A stretch of 64,000 bases of DNA from assembly GCA_934617065.1 (NCBI GenBank), contig CAKTTY010000003.1, positions 1 through 64,000 of the forward strand, in the 5' to 3' direction. Of this stretch, positions 7,119 through 15,026 are shown one piece after another. Each line of letters begins with the position of its first letter. The first letter of the stretch is position 1. The translations under genes were made by a program, and so were the position numbers. The notes beneath the pieces are model-generated. The model did not search any database and was not told the origin of the DNA. It saw only the letters and a program-made list of their open reading frames with translations. The DNA is from an uncultured Eggerthellaceae bacterium (lineage in GTDB: Bacteria; Actinomycetota; Coriobacteriia; Coriobacteriales; Eggerthellaceae).

Positions 7119-8828
7119 ATGAGCAAAGCACAGAAACTGATATCCGGCCTCTTCGCATTGATATTCGCTCTAGCGATAGCGCCCACTGCGTCATTCGCCG
7201 CAACCAATTACGACTTATCCGTTAACGGTGAGAAGTTCACCAGCGAAAAACTCACCATCCAATGTGGTGAAGGCACGGCAACGTACGACCCCGCCACGCA
7301 GAACCTCACGCTGGACAATGCCTCCATCACAAACGCGGTAGACTATGGCGGAATCGATTCGGAGCTAACGAGCGATTTAACCATTACTCTTCAGGGAAGT
7401 AACCAAATCACCTTCAACGACAATATGGGCATCAAGGCCACGGGTAGTGTCATTTTCCGTGGATCGGGAAGCCTTGCCATCTCGGTCGCAGGAGACACAA
7501 TGGATGGCATAAGCGTAGGCGGCGACGCCACCATGCAGAACACAACCGTCTCCGTCCAAGCGCCTGCCGGAATCGGTGTTGGCTGCGATGGCTCACTTAT
7601 TCTCGGCAACACACAGCTCACTTCCAACGGACTGTATGCAGGCATCGACGCCGCTAATCTAGTTGTCAAAAACGGCTGCACGGTAAATATCTCGGCAACC
7701 GAGCAGCATTGCAACGCTGCGTATATTGACCCCCGCGACGGTTCCGCTGGCAACATCAACATTTCAAATTCAACTGTTTCCGCTAAGAGCTTATACCCAG
7801 GACTCTTTGCCACAGGCAATATGACCATCGATGGCGGTACCGTCCAGGCCACCTCTACCGATGACTCTCCTCTGTGGGCAAAGGGCAACATCACCATCAA
7901 GGGAAAAGCGAAAGTCACGCTTAACGGCGCATACCCTTCAGGCTGCGTCGGCGACTTTACGGTCTATGAAGCAGAAGTCGATGCCAAAAGCACCAGCGAG
8001 ATGAACATTCCCGCACTTGCCGACTCTCCCACCATCAACGACGATTTCGAGCTGACATACGCCATGGCTGTTGATAGCGAAGGCACAACGATCGATCTCA
8101 TTGAACACGATGGAGCCGAACAGGCAAAAGGCTACCTTCACCTTTACAAGAGCATCCATTTCATCACTGGCGAAAAAACCGTGACATACTCCCTCCCATT
8201 CACAAAGATGGTTAAAAAGGGTGGCGACATCGCTCCTGGCAAACAGGAATTTGAGCTAGAAATCTTCGACGTTGGCGTTGGCCAGATTGAGGATTACAAC
8301 GATGTAACCATAACGGCCACTGTTGCTACGAATGGCGAAGGAAGCTACGAAGGCAGCCTCACCATCCAAGGCCCTAAGAAGCAAGTGGACAACATTACAT
8401 GCGAAGGCTTTTGCGTACGCGAAAAGAACACTGGCATTGCAAACTGGACCTATTCGGATGCCGTATACCAAATCTTCCGCAACAACGGCGCAACCGACAA
8501 TCAGGGAACAGCCCAGCCAAGCTTCGAGGTATTCCCCGTTGAACTGGTAGCAACAGACAACGGCGAATTCTACGAAAAGACGCAGGATACCCCCGTTGAT
8601 GTCATGACGTTCGAAAACGTCTACACCGAAAAGACCGCTCCTGGTGAAGACGCCAAGCCAACAGAAGATAGCGATCCCAACGCGAGCAATAAGTCCGCCG
8701 CAGACAACAAAACAGCGGCAGCCACCCCTCATACGGGCGATGCGAACATGCTAATCGTCGCGATCGCAGCATTGCTGATAGCAGCAAGCGCTTTGTTGGC
8801 CTCCACTCTGGCGACAAAGAAGCGTTAA
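7119..8828 (+). CDS. Secreted beta-helix-like surface protein with C-terminal anchor
   Basis: 569 residues from ATG 7119 (preceded by GAAGGAAA); a further in-frame start at 7083 only adds residues before the signal peptide. Signal peptide 1-27 ends PTASFA. The body has short Gly/Asn/Thr repeats of the kind VNISATEQ, INISNSTVSAKS and MTIDGGTVQATS, typical of a right-handed beta-helix. A second beta-sandwich-like half follows (TVTYSLPFTKMVKKGG...VTITATVATNGEG). The C-terminus is TPHTGD, one membrane helix and KKR, a sortase-type signal that departs from LPxTG. It is probably wall-anchored; ligand unknown. A terminator follows at 8852. Confidence 0.85.
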   Translation: MSKAQKLISGLFALIFALAIAPTASFAATNYDLSVNGEKFTSEKLTIQCGEGTATYDPATQNLTLDNASITNAVDYGGIDSELTSDLTITLQGSNQITFNDNMGIKATGSVIFRGSGSLAISVAGDTMDGISVGGDATMQNTTVSVQAPAGIGVGCDGSLILGNTQLTSNGLYAGIDAANLVVKNGCTVNISATEQHCNAAYIDPRDGSAGNINISNSTVSAKSLYPGLFATGNMTIDGGTVQATSTDDSPLWAKGNITIKGKAKVTLNGAYPSGCVGDFTVYEAEVDAKSTSEMNIPALADSPTINDDFELTYAMAVDSEGTTIDLIEHDGAEQAKGYLHLYKSIHFITGEKTVTYSLPFTKMVKKGGDIAPGKQEFELEIFDVGVGQIEDYNDVTITATVATNGEGSYEGSLTIQGPKKQVDNITCEGFCVREKNTGIANWTYSDAVYQIFRNNGATDNQGTAQPSFEVFPVELVATDNGEFYEKTQDTPVDVMTFENVYTEKTAPGEDAKPTEDSDPNASNKSAADNKTAAATPHTGDANMLIVAIAALLIAASALLASTLATKKR

Positions 8829-8851
8829 GAATAAGAACATGCTGGCTACGA

Positions 8852-8884
8852 GCGCCCATCGATGATTACCGATGGGCGCTTTTT
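8852..8884 (+). terminator. Intrinsic terminator
   Basis: Perfect 10-bp stem GCGCCCATCG / CGATGGGCGC with an 8-base loop, followed by TTTTT. It ends the 7119-8828 transcript. Confidence 0.9.
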
Positions 8885-9080
8885 CAGCGTTCGCATGCTT
8901 AACGTAGAAGCGCAACCCGACAGAACGTTTAGCGACACCCCCGTCACTCAAAAATGGGAAACAAGGGCGCATGCCTGCGGCAATAATGGGACACACGTTC
9001 ATTCCCTCGCGCATGCGACTGTGGCACTGTCGTATAAGGAACACTTCCCCTAGCTAACGCATGCGAGAAAGGGCGCGAAC

Positions 9081-9563
9081 ATGAACAGCGACGTACAGAA
9101 AAGCGTTAATGCGAAAACGCACTACTTCGATGAATATCTCATCGTGCCTGATGGCTTGCAGCCCGAAGTGGACGCATTCTGCGCCGAAGTAGTCGCGCTT
9201 GGCGAACAGTGCGCAGACTTCGATACCTTCGAGAATCGCTTCGCGTCTGAAGGGCTTTCAGAAAAGTTTGTGGCACTCATCTGCCAGTGCGCCCAGAAAC
9301 CCTCCCCGCAAACAAAAGAACGGCGGCGGGAATCGCTCAAAACCGCCAAGAGCATGATGCGCGAAAACCGAAAGGAGACAGCAGAATACCTCGCCGACTC
9401 CGTACTAACATCCGCCAGAGTTGAAGCCGAAGGCCGCATCCTAAGGGAAAACCGAGAGCGCATGATCGAAAACGATACCATGGGTGACTACACAAGAACA
9501 AAGAATGCCATAGAAGATGGCGTCAGCCTTTTCGGGTTCCTTTTGAATAAGTTCAAGAAGTAA
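9081..9563 (+). CDS. Hypothetical helical protein
   Basis: 160 residues, not recognised. The sequence is hydrophilic and mostly alpha-helical. A long basic, charged segment (about 75-135) includes ERRRESLKTAKSMMRENRK and ILRENRERMIE and could form a coiled coil; a short hydrophobic end precedes LLNKFKK. There is no signal peptide or membrane helix. GAAAGGG lies 10 bases before ATG. Only 59 bp separate it from the next gene, so the two are probably cotranscribed. Confidence 0.75.
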   Translation: MNSDVQKSVNAKTHYFDEYLIVPDGLQPEVDAFCAEVVALGEQCADFDTFENRFASEGLSEKFVALICQCAQKPSPQTKERRRESLKTAKSMMRENRKETAEYLADSVLTSARVEAEGRILRENRERMIENDTMGDYTRTKNAIEDGVSLFGFLLNKFKK

Positions 9564-9622
9564 CGGCTCAGCGCTATCCTCTAAGCACCAACTACAGGGA
9601 TGATGATCCAAGGAACCCCGAT

Positions 9623-10489
9623 ATGGTGTTTATTCTCATAATGCTGTTCATTGCCGCAGCTAACGTTGTAGGCTGTGCCCTTATCAAAAAACGAGGAATC
9701 CAAATCTTCCTGGGAATCGCAGCGTGGATCTGGGTTCTTATTGCGCTGGCGAGCGGCCTACTTCTTTGCAACATCAATTACAAAACAACCGATATCGACG
9801 TATCGGAATCCCCCGATGACACCCACGAACTGCACTTTCAGCAAATCGGAGAACCGGATTGGCCCTTCGGTTCAACCCACGCCCGTCTTGTTCTCGAAAG
9901 CAATGGGAAAACCGTCACAACGTGCAGCTTCGACATTGCCAACGACGGCAAAAACCTTGGTCCTGAAAACTGGGAAACTACATGGGGCAGCGACCACGCA
10001 TCAGCCACCATATTCGGCGAAGAGCAAAACGACTATCGCTACAACCTCAGCTTGGATGGGGAAATTGAAGAGCTCCAGCTAGACACCTATAACGGCAAAA
10101 CGATTCCTGACGCACAGAACGGAACCCCAAAGATCGACGAAGACGGCTACCCTACCGCCCAGGACTACCAAGCATACAAACAGGAAATGGCAGCGGTTGC
10201 CAGTTACATTGGGGTAGACGGATTCGAGATGGAATACAAAATTACGGCTAGGGGCTACCCCTATGCCGTAATCTCCAGGGAACCAAACGAAAAAACTGGC
10301 CAAGTTACCGAGCTGCACATTATCCTGAACGAACAGCACGGCGGATTATCGAACCGCAAATACGTTCTGCAAAAACACCGCTTCGCAGTAGATGGAGCAG
10401 AATCCGCTTCTACCGAAATAGTCGACTTCTATTTGGTGGACTGCGCAACACTTGAAGTTATCGACGAGCACACAACCCAATGGCACTAA
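9623..10489 (+). CDS. Membrane-anchored hypothetical protein
   Basis: 288 residues, not recognised. Two N-terminal membrane helices (about 2-20 and 27-49) are separated by KKRG; the rest (50-288) is polar, rich in Asp, Asn, Thr and Tyr, and probably outside the cytoplasm. AAGGA lies 8 bases before ATG. It follows the 160-residue gene at short distance. Function unknown; the layout suggests an exposed sensor-like or binding domain tethered by a hairpin. Confidence 0.78.
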   Translation: MVFILIMLFIAAANVVGCALIKKRGIQIFLGIAAWIWVLIALASGLLLCNINYKTTDIDVSESPDDTHELHFQQIGEPDWPFGSTHARLVLESNGKTVTTCSFDIANDGKNLGPENWETTWGSDHASATIFGEEQNDYRYNLSLDGEIEELQLDTYNGKTIPDAQNGTPKIDEDGYPTAQDYQAYKQEMAAVASYIGVDGFEMEYKITARGYPYAVISREPNEKTGQVTELHIILNEQHGGLSNRKYVLQKHRFAVDGAESASTEIVDFYLVDCATLEVIDEHTTQWH

Positions 10490-10767
10490 AGCAAACCGCA
10501 GTTAAAACTTCTTATCGAATTGGGATTCAAGCCTATTTCAGAACAGCATCAATAGGAGCAAATAACACTGTTTACCTGGTGAAACGACACTATTATTAAA
10601 AAAGTAAACAACAGAATAATTAGAAGAGGTACTTCTAACGAATACCCAAGAAGCTTAACCCGTCCATCTAGATGAACTCGTTCATTGATTTCTAACAATT
10701 CTTAATCTATTGTAAAAAAATCAATAGCTTTCGACGCTATTGGGATCTATTTTTGGGGGAGGCTTAC
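10490..10767 (+). promoter_or_regulatory. AT-rich leader with two operator-like palindromes
   Basis: TTAGAAG-AGGTA-CTTCTAA at 10620-10638 and ATGAAC-TC-GTTCAT at 10672-10685 are perfect inverted repeats, and CTATTG...CAATAG at about 10702-10729 is a third. They precede the UPF0261 gene, so one or more may be regulator sites. No cognate regulator is encoded next door. Confidence 0.4.
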
Positions 10768-11976
10768 ATGAAAACTGTTGCTATTATTGGCACTTTTGAC
10801 ACCAAAGGCGAAGAATTCGCCTACGTTAAAACCCGCTTCGAAGAGCTGGGCATCAACACCATCACAATCCACTGCGGCGTATTCGACCCGCAAAGCATGC
10901 CTGACGTTACCAACACGGAAGTAGCAGCAGCGGTTGACATCGAAATGTCCACTATCGCCGAAAAGAAAGACCGAGCCTTCGCCACGGAAACCATGACGCG
11001 CGGTGTCGAAAAGCTTTTGCCTACGCTGTATGCCAACGGTCGCTTTGACGGCGTCTTTTCCATGGGCGGCTCAGGCGGAACCGCTATCGCAACCGCAGGC
11101 ATGCGCAAGCTGCCGGTAGGCGTTCCCAAGGTTATGGTATCCACCATGGCATCAGGCGATACCTCGCCGTACGTCGGCGCATCCGACATTGCCATGTTCC
11201 CTTCCATCGTTGACGTTGCAGGCATCAATTCCTTCTCTGCAGCGATCTTCAACAACGCAGTTGCCGCTATGACAGGCATGCTCGAACACGTCGCTCCCAA
11301 GCACGAGGATTCCAAGCCGCTTGTTGCTGCAACCATGTTCGGCGTAACCACACCCGCCATCCAGAAAGCTCAGGCTTACCTGGAGTCGAACGGCTACGAA
11401 GTTCTCGTATTCCATGCCACGGGCACGGGCGGAAAATGCATGGAATCACTGATCAACGGCGGCTTCATCAAAGGCGTACTCGATCTGACTACCACCGAAT
11501 GGTGCGATGAAATTGCTGGCGGCGTTCTTAACGCTGGCCCCGATCGCTGCAGCGCTGCCGCCCTTAACGGCGTTCCTGCTGTGGTATCCGTAGGCGCTGA
11601 CGACATGGTGAATTTCGGCCCGTGGGATACCGTCCCCGAGCATTACCAGTCTCGCAACCTGTACAAGCACAACCCAACCGTTACGCTTATGCGCACCACG
11701 GTTGAAGAAAACCAGCAAATTGGGCGTGCTATCGCAGGCAAGGTGAATATGTCTATCGGCCCGTGCGCTGTAATGCTGCCTTTGAAGGGCGTTTCGATGA
11801 TCGACGCCGAAGGCCAACCATTCTACGGCCCCGAAGAAGATGCGGCGCTGTTCCAGGCACTTCGTGATGAAATCGACCCGACGAAAGCCGAGCTCATCGA
11901 AATGGATGCCCATGTGAATGACGACGAATTCGCCATTGCTGCAGCACAAAAGCTGATCGACCTCATGAATCAATAA
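10768..11976 (+). CDS. Tm-1-like ATP-binding domain protein (UPF0261)
   Basis: 402 residues from ATG 10768, chosen over 10753 because GGGGGAGG lies 7 bases upstream and the family begins KTVAIIGTFDTKGEEF. The visible pattern is an N-terminal Rossmann-like half with GTFDTKG, a central glycine loop (FSMGGSGGTAIATAGMR), and HATGTGGKCMESLI in the C-terminal half. Full family length. In plants and fungi this domain is fused to a TIM barrel (tomato Tm-1); here the TIM-barrel partner is the next gene, so the pair very likely works together. The biochemical role in bacteria is not settled. A terminator-like hairpin lies between the two genes. Confidence 0.9.
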   Translation: MKTVAIIGTFDTKGEEFAYVKTRFEELGINTITIHCGVFDPQSMPDVTNTEVAAAVDIEMSTIAEKKDRAFATETMTRGVEKLLPTLYANGRFDGVFSMGGSGGTAIATAGMRKLPVGVPKVMVSTMASGDTSPYVGASDIAMFPSIVDVAGINSFSAAIFNNAVAAMTGMLEHVAPKHEDSKPLVAATMFGVTTPAIQKAQAYLESNGYEVLVFHATGTGGKCMESLINGGFIKGVLDLTTTEWCDEIAGGVLNAGPDRCSAAALNGVPAVVSVGADDMVNFGPWDTVPEHYQSRNLYKHNPTVTLMRTTVEENQQIGRAIAGKVNMSIGPCAVMLPLKGVSMIDAEGQPFYGPEEDAALFQALRDEIDPTKAELIEMDAHVNDDEFAIAAAQKLIDLMNQ

Positions 11977-11983
11977 CGTATAT

Positions 11984-12017
11984 AAAAAGACGAGAGCGCA
12001 CAGTTCTCGTCTTTTTC
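11984..12017 (+). terminator. Terminator-like hairpin between the UPF0261 pair
   Basis: Stem AAAAGACGAGA / TCTCGTCTTTT followed by TC. It is nearly symmetric and can act on both strands. Between two genes expected to act together, it may reduce expression of the second gene. Confidence 0.7.
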
Positions 12018-12141
12018 TTACAGAAGGTGCCCGAGCGGCACCACTACGCTAGCTTCATTGGGCCTCTTTCCATAAGGGCAGTATTTCTTATTGGAAAAAT
12101 GCTCATTAAAGTGACAGTTCCTCAAGGAAAAGGAGAAAACC

Positions 12142-12972
12142 ATGCTTGAATTGTCCCGCGCAGAAATCCTCGACCGGTTCCGCAAGTCCCTCGACGAAGG
12201 CAACATCCTGCTCGGTGTAGGCGCCGGTACGGGCATCACGGCTAAATCCGCCGAGGCCGGCGGTGCCGACATCTTCGTTATCTATAACTCTGGTCGATTC
12301 CGCATGGCTGGCCGCGGCTCTCTTGCTGGTCTGCTTTCCTACGGCGATGCAAACCAGATCGTTGTTGAAATGGGCGCCGAGGTTCTGCCTGTTGTGAAGG
12401 ACACCCCCGTGCTCGCTGGCGTATGTGGCACCGACCCCTTCCGCGTAATGAAGAAGTACCTTGCCGAGCTTAAGGAGCAGGGCTTCAACGGCGTTCAGAA
12501 CTTCCCCACTGTTGGCCTTATCGACGGTACGTTCCGTAAGAACCTCGAAGAAACCGGCATGGGCTACGGCCTTGAGGTAGATATGATCGCCGAGGCCCAC
12601 AAGCTCGACATGCTTACCTGCCCGTATGTCTTCGATGAAGAGCAGGCAGCGGCAATGACCAAGGCGGGTGCAGACATCATCGTTGCCCATATGGGCCTTA
12701 CCACCGGCGGCACCATCGGCGCAGAAACCGCACGCACTCTCGAGGATTGCGCAAAGATCATCGAAGGCATCGTAAAGGTTGTAAAGGATATCAACCCCGA
12801 TGCACTCGTTATCTGCCATGGTGGCCCCATCTCCGAGCCCAAGGATGCGGCTTACATTATTGAAAACGTTCCTGGCATTGACGGCTTCTTTGGCGCAACT
12901 TCCATCGAGCGCCTGGCAGCCGAGCGCGGCATCAAGGCTCAGACCGAAGCATTCAAATCCATTAAGAAGTAG
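12142..12972 (+). CDS. Phosphoenolpyruvate hydrolase family protein (TIM barrel)
   Basis: 276 residues. AAGGAAAAGGAG precedes ATG. The N-terminus [20 protein letters not shown] and core [19 protein letters not shown] are characteristic of the PEP-hydrolase/UPF0261-associated TIM-barrel family. [26 protein letters not shown] and [18 protein letters not shown] line the barrel. Family length is normal. The reaction on phosphoenolpyruvate is a family name, not proven here. It is adjacent to the Tm-1-like gene, as the halves of one fused eukaryotic protein. Confidence 0.88.
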   Translation: MLELSRAEILDRFRKSLDEGNILLGVGAGTGITAKSAEAGGADIFVIYNSGRFRMAGRGSLAGLLSYGDANQIVVEMGAEVLPVVKDTPVLAGVCGTDPFRVMKKYLAELKEQGFNGVQNFPTVGLIDGTFRKNLEETGMGYGLEVDMIAEAHKLDMLTCPYVFDEEQAAAMTKAGADIIVAHMGLTTGGTIGAETARTLEDCAKIIEGIVKVVKDINPDALVICHGGPISEPKDAAYIIENVPGIDGFFGATSIERLAAERGIKAQTEAFKSIKK

Positions 12973-13000
12973 CATTACCAGGTCACTTACTTGCAAAGTT

Positions 13001-13028
13001 AAGGCGCTCGCCATTTGGCGAGCGCCTT
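13001..13028 (+). terminator. Intrinsic terminator
   Basis: AAGGCGCTCGCC, ATTT loop, GGCGAGCGCCTT and a T run. It closes the UPF0261/PEP-hydrolase unit. Confidence 0.92.
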
Positions 13029-13120
13029 TTTTTCGTTCACAAATAAAGATGGCAACCAAAATCTTGGTAAATGCCTAATCTCCCCAATCGCCCACTTTCG
13101 GCATGCGCTATTCATCTGTG

Positions 13121-13150
13121 CTAAAGTTAGCTAGGTTTAACTTAGCCTCT
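13121..13150 (+). promoter_or_regulatory. Possible metal-regulator operator upstream of ZIP gene
   Basis: GCTAAAGTTAGCTAGGTTTA followed by ACTTAGCCT forms an imperfect inverted repeat about 105 bp before the preferred start. Its AGGTTTA...TTAGCCT core also occurs at 21281-21297 upstream of the ABC exporter. It resembles DtxR/MntR-type boxes in composition, but no regulator is identified. Confidence 0.3.
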
Positions 13151-13255
13151 GCGCTTATCCACGAAAGCCCTGAACAAACCTTGCCACCACGAAGTTTCCG
13201 TTGCGAAACAAAAGATTTCCACCAAGGAAACCCAGCAACTAGAAACCGAAAGAGG

Positions 13256-14041
13256 GTGAAACCAATAGAAACCATTCTCGGAATTCTGATTCCTTTTTTA
13301 GGCACGACTATGGGCGCCGCTTGCGTTCTCTTCATGAAAAACAATCTGGGAAACCTGGTGCAGCGTTGCCTTGCGGGATTTGCCGCAGGAGTAATGGTCG
13401 CCGCATCGGTTTGGAGCCTTCTGATTCCTGCTATAGAGCAATCGGCTTCGATGGGAGCGCTTTCGTTCGTTCCCGCTTTTGCGGGATTCTGGTTCGGCGT
13501 GCTGTTCTTGCTTGCTCTAGACCACCTGATTCCCCATCTACATGTGGGCAGCGAACAGTCAGAGGGTCCAAAAAGCAAGCTTAGCCGTACCACAATGATG
13601 GTATTGGCAGTGACGTTGCATAATATCCCGGAGGGTATGGCGGTTGGCGTTATGTACGCGGGCTTTCTTGCTGGAAATGCGCAGATCACAGCGGCAAGCG
13701 CATTGGCGCTGTCGATCGGCATCGCCATCCAGAACTTCCCAGAAGGCGCAATCATCTCGATGCCGCTTCGGGCAGAAGGAATGAGCAGGAAAAAAGCGTT
13801 TGCAGGCGGCGTGCTTTCTGGCATCGTGGAACCCATCGGTGCAGTGCTAACGATCATCGCGTCACAGCTGATCATTGCAGCTCTGCCTTATTTACTGAGT
13901 TTTGCGGCAGGTGCCATGTTGTACGTGGTGGTCGAAGAACTAATGCCTGAAATATCTCAAGGCAAGCATTCCAACCTTGGCACAGTGTTCTTTGCGGTCG
14001 GCTTCAGCCTGATGATGGTTCTCGATGTTGCGCTAGGGTAA
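13256..14041 (+). CDS. ZIP-family metal transporter
   Basis: 261 residues from GTG 13256. The frame opens at 13103, but family members start near the first helix (ETILGILIPFLGTTMGAACV), so the upstream residues are probably leader. Eight membrane helices can be traced. The metal site is in helix 4, HNIPEGMAVG, and helix 5, QNFPEGAIIS, the signature of bacterial ZIP proteins carrying Zn, Fe or Mn. A short His-containing loop (HLHVGSEQ) lies between helices 3 and 4. Convergent with the YbaN gene. Metal specificity cannot be read from sequence. Confidence 0.9.
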   Translation: MKPIETILGILIPFLGTTMGAACVLFMKNNLGNLVQRCLAGFAAGVMVAASVWSLLIPAIEQSASMGALSFVPAFAGFWFGVLFLLALDHLIPHLHVGSEQSEGPKSKLSRTTMMVLAVTLHNIPEGMAVGVMYAGFLAGNAQITAASALALSIGIAIQNFPEGAIISMPLRAEGMSRKKAFAGGVLSGIVEPIGAVLTIIASQLIIAALPYLLSFAAGAMLYVVVEELMPEISQGKHSNLGTVFFAVGFSLMMVLDVALG

Positions 14042-14138
14042 AACACCCTAAAACCCAAAAGAGCTAGGTAGGTAGCAGAGTCCTAACCAGATAGTGATGC
14101 TTGCAACAGAACCAACAGCAGCACCGGCTGCAATGCGG

Positions 14139-14579
14139 CTATTCCCGTTCATATGCCCTTGCGCCAGCATCAATCTCGAGACCATCGCCATGGTCGAGTT
14201 CCTTTTCCTTAGGAATGGTTGGAATAACGACCAACATTAAAACCGCCAGGAAAACCGCAACAGCAGCCAGAACAACCCACACGAGCGGTTTTTGAACCAG
14301 AAATGCACTAAGGCCCATCACCGAATAGGAGATAACCAAGATCCTTGCCTTCCTGGGTAGCGAAATGCCGCCGCTTTGTTTAAAAGGCTCAACATATGCT
14401 CGGTAAATTGGAGTCTGAGCAATCCAAGAGCTAAGGCGATCCGAGCTGCGCGAAAACAGAAACGCCGCAAGCAGTACAAGTGGCGTCGTAGGCAGTACCG
14501 GCACAAACATCCCAATAAAACCAAGGGCAAGGCATACGCTGCCCGCAATAATAAAAAGAATCTTCTTTGCAAAACGCAT
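14139..14579 (-). CDS. YbaN/DUF454 inner-membrane protein
   Basis: 146 residues. The start MRFAKKILFIIAGSVCLALGFIG leads into GMFVPVLPTTPLVLLAAFLFSRSS, the diagnostic DUF454 motif (PxLPTTPxxLLAAxxFxRSS). Two further helices occupy about 85-120. AAGGA lies upstream of ATG. The family is small, widespread and without assigned function. Confidence 0.9.
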   Translation of the reverse strand: MRFAKKILFIIAGSVCLALGFIGMFVPVLPTTPLVLLAAFLFSRSSDRLSSWIAQTPIYRAYVEPFKQSGGISLPRKARILVISYSVMGLSAFLVQKPLVWVVLAAVAVFLAVLMLVVIPTIPKEKELDHGDGLEIDAGARAYERE

Positions 14580-15026
14580 GATGGAGGTCCTTTCGGGATC
14601 GGCATGCTCGCAAATGAATATGCGCAGTTATTTTCCTACAGAGACTCTGATTTCCCAGCCCGCAAGCGGGACGCATGGTCGGTATTTCCGATTAACGGGT
14701 TAAGCTTTGGTATTCCAACGTATTGAGGCTCGGGGGCGCTTCTATGCTTGCTACAACATCGCACTTTGAACGCAAACGTGCGATAGCTGCCACTTTATAT
14801 CAGCCTCTAAATCTCCTTATGCAACACGTGCAACTCAAAAGACTTGTGTTGACCAATTAAACAAGGAGCGGAAAGAGAACCATGCGAAATAGCGATGGTT
14901 TGCTGCGACATATTTGCTTGGATTTGCCTTATATTAATAAGTTGTTAATTTGTACTCCTTTACCGAATCTGAGGAAGCACACACACGCTCTCGCCCAGAT
15001 TCAAAAGACTTTGAAAGCGAGATGCC
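14580..15026. other. Intergenic region with possible leader ORF
   Basis: 447 bp. AAGGAGCGGAAAGAG before ATG 14882 is an excellent ribosome site, yet the 86-codon frame it opens runs into the following surface-protein gene in another frame and resembles no protein. It could encode a leader peptide or be a relic of a longer start. TTGACC near 14850 may be a -35 box. No RNA gene is recognised. Confidence 0.35.
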
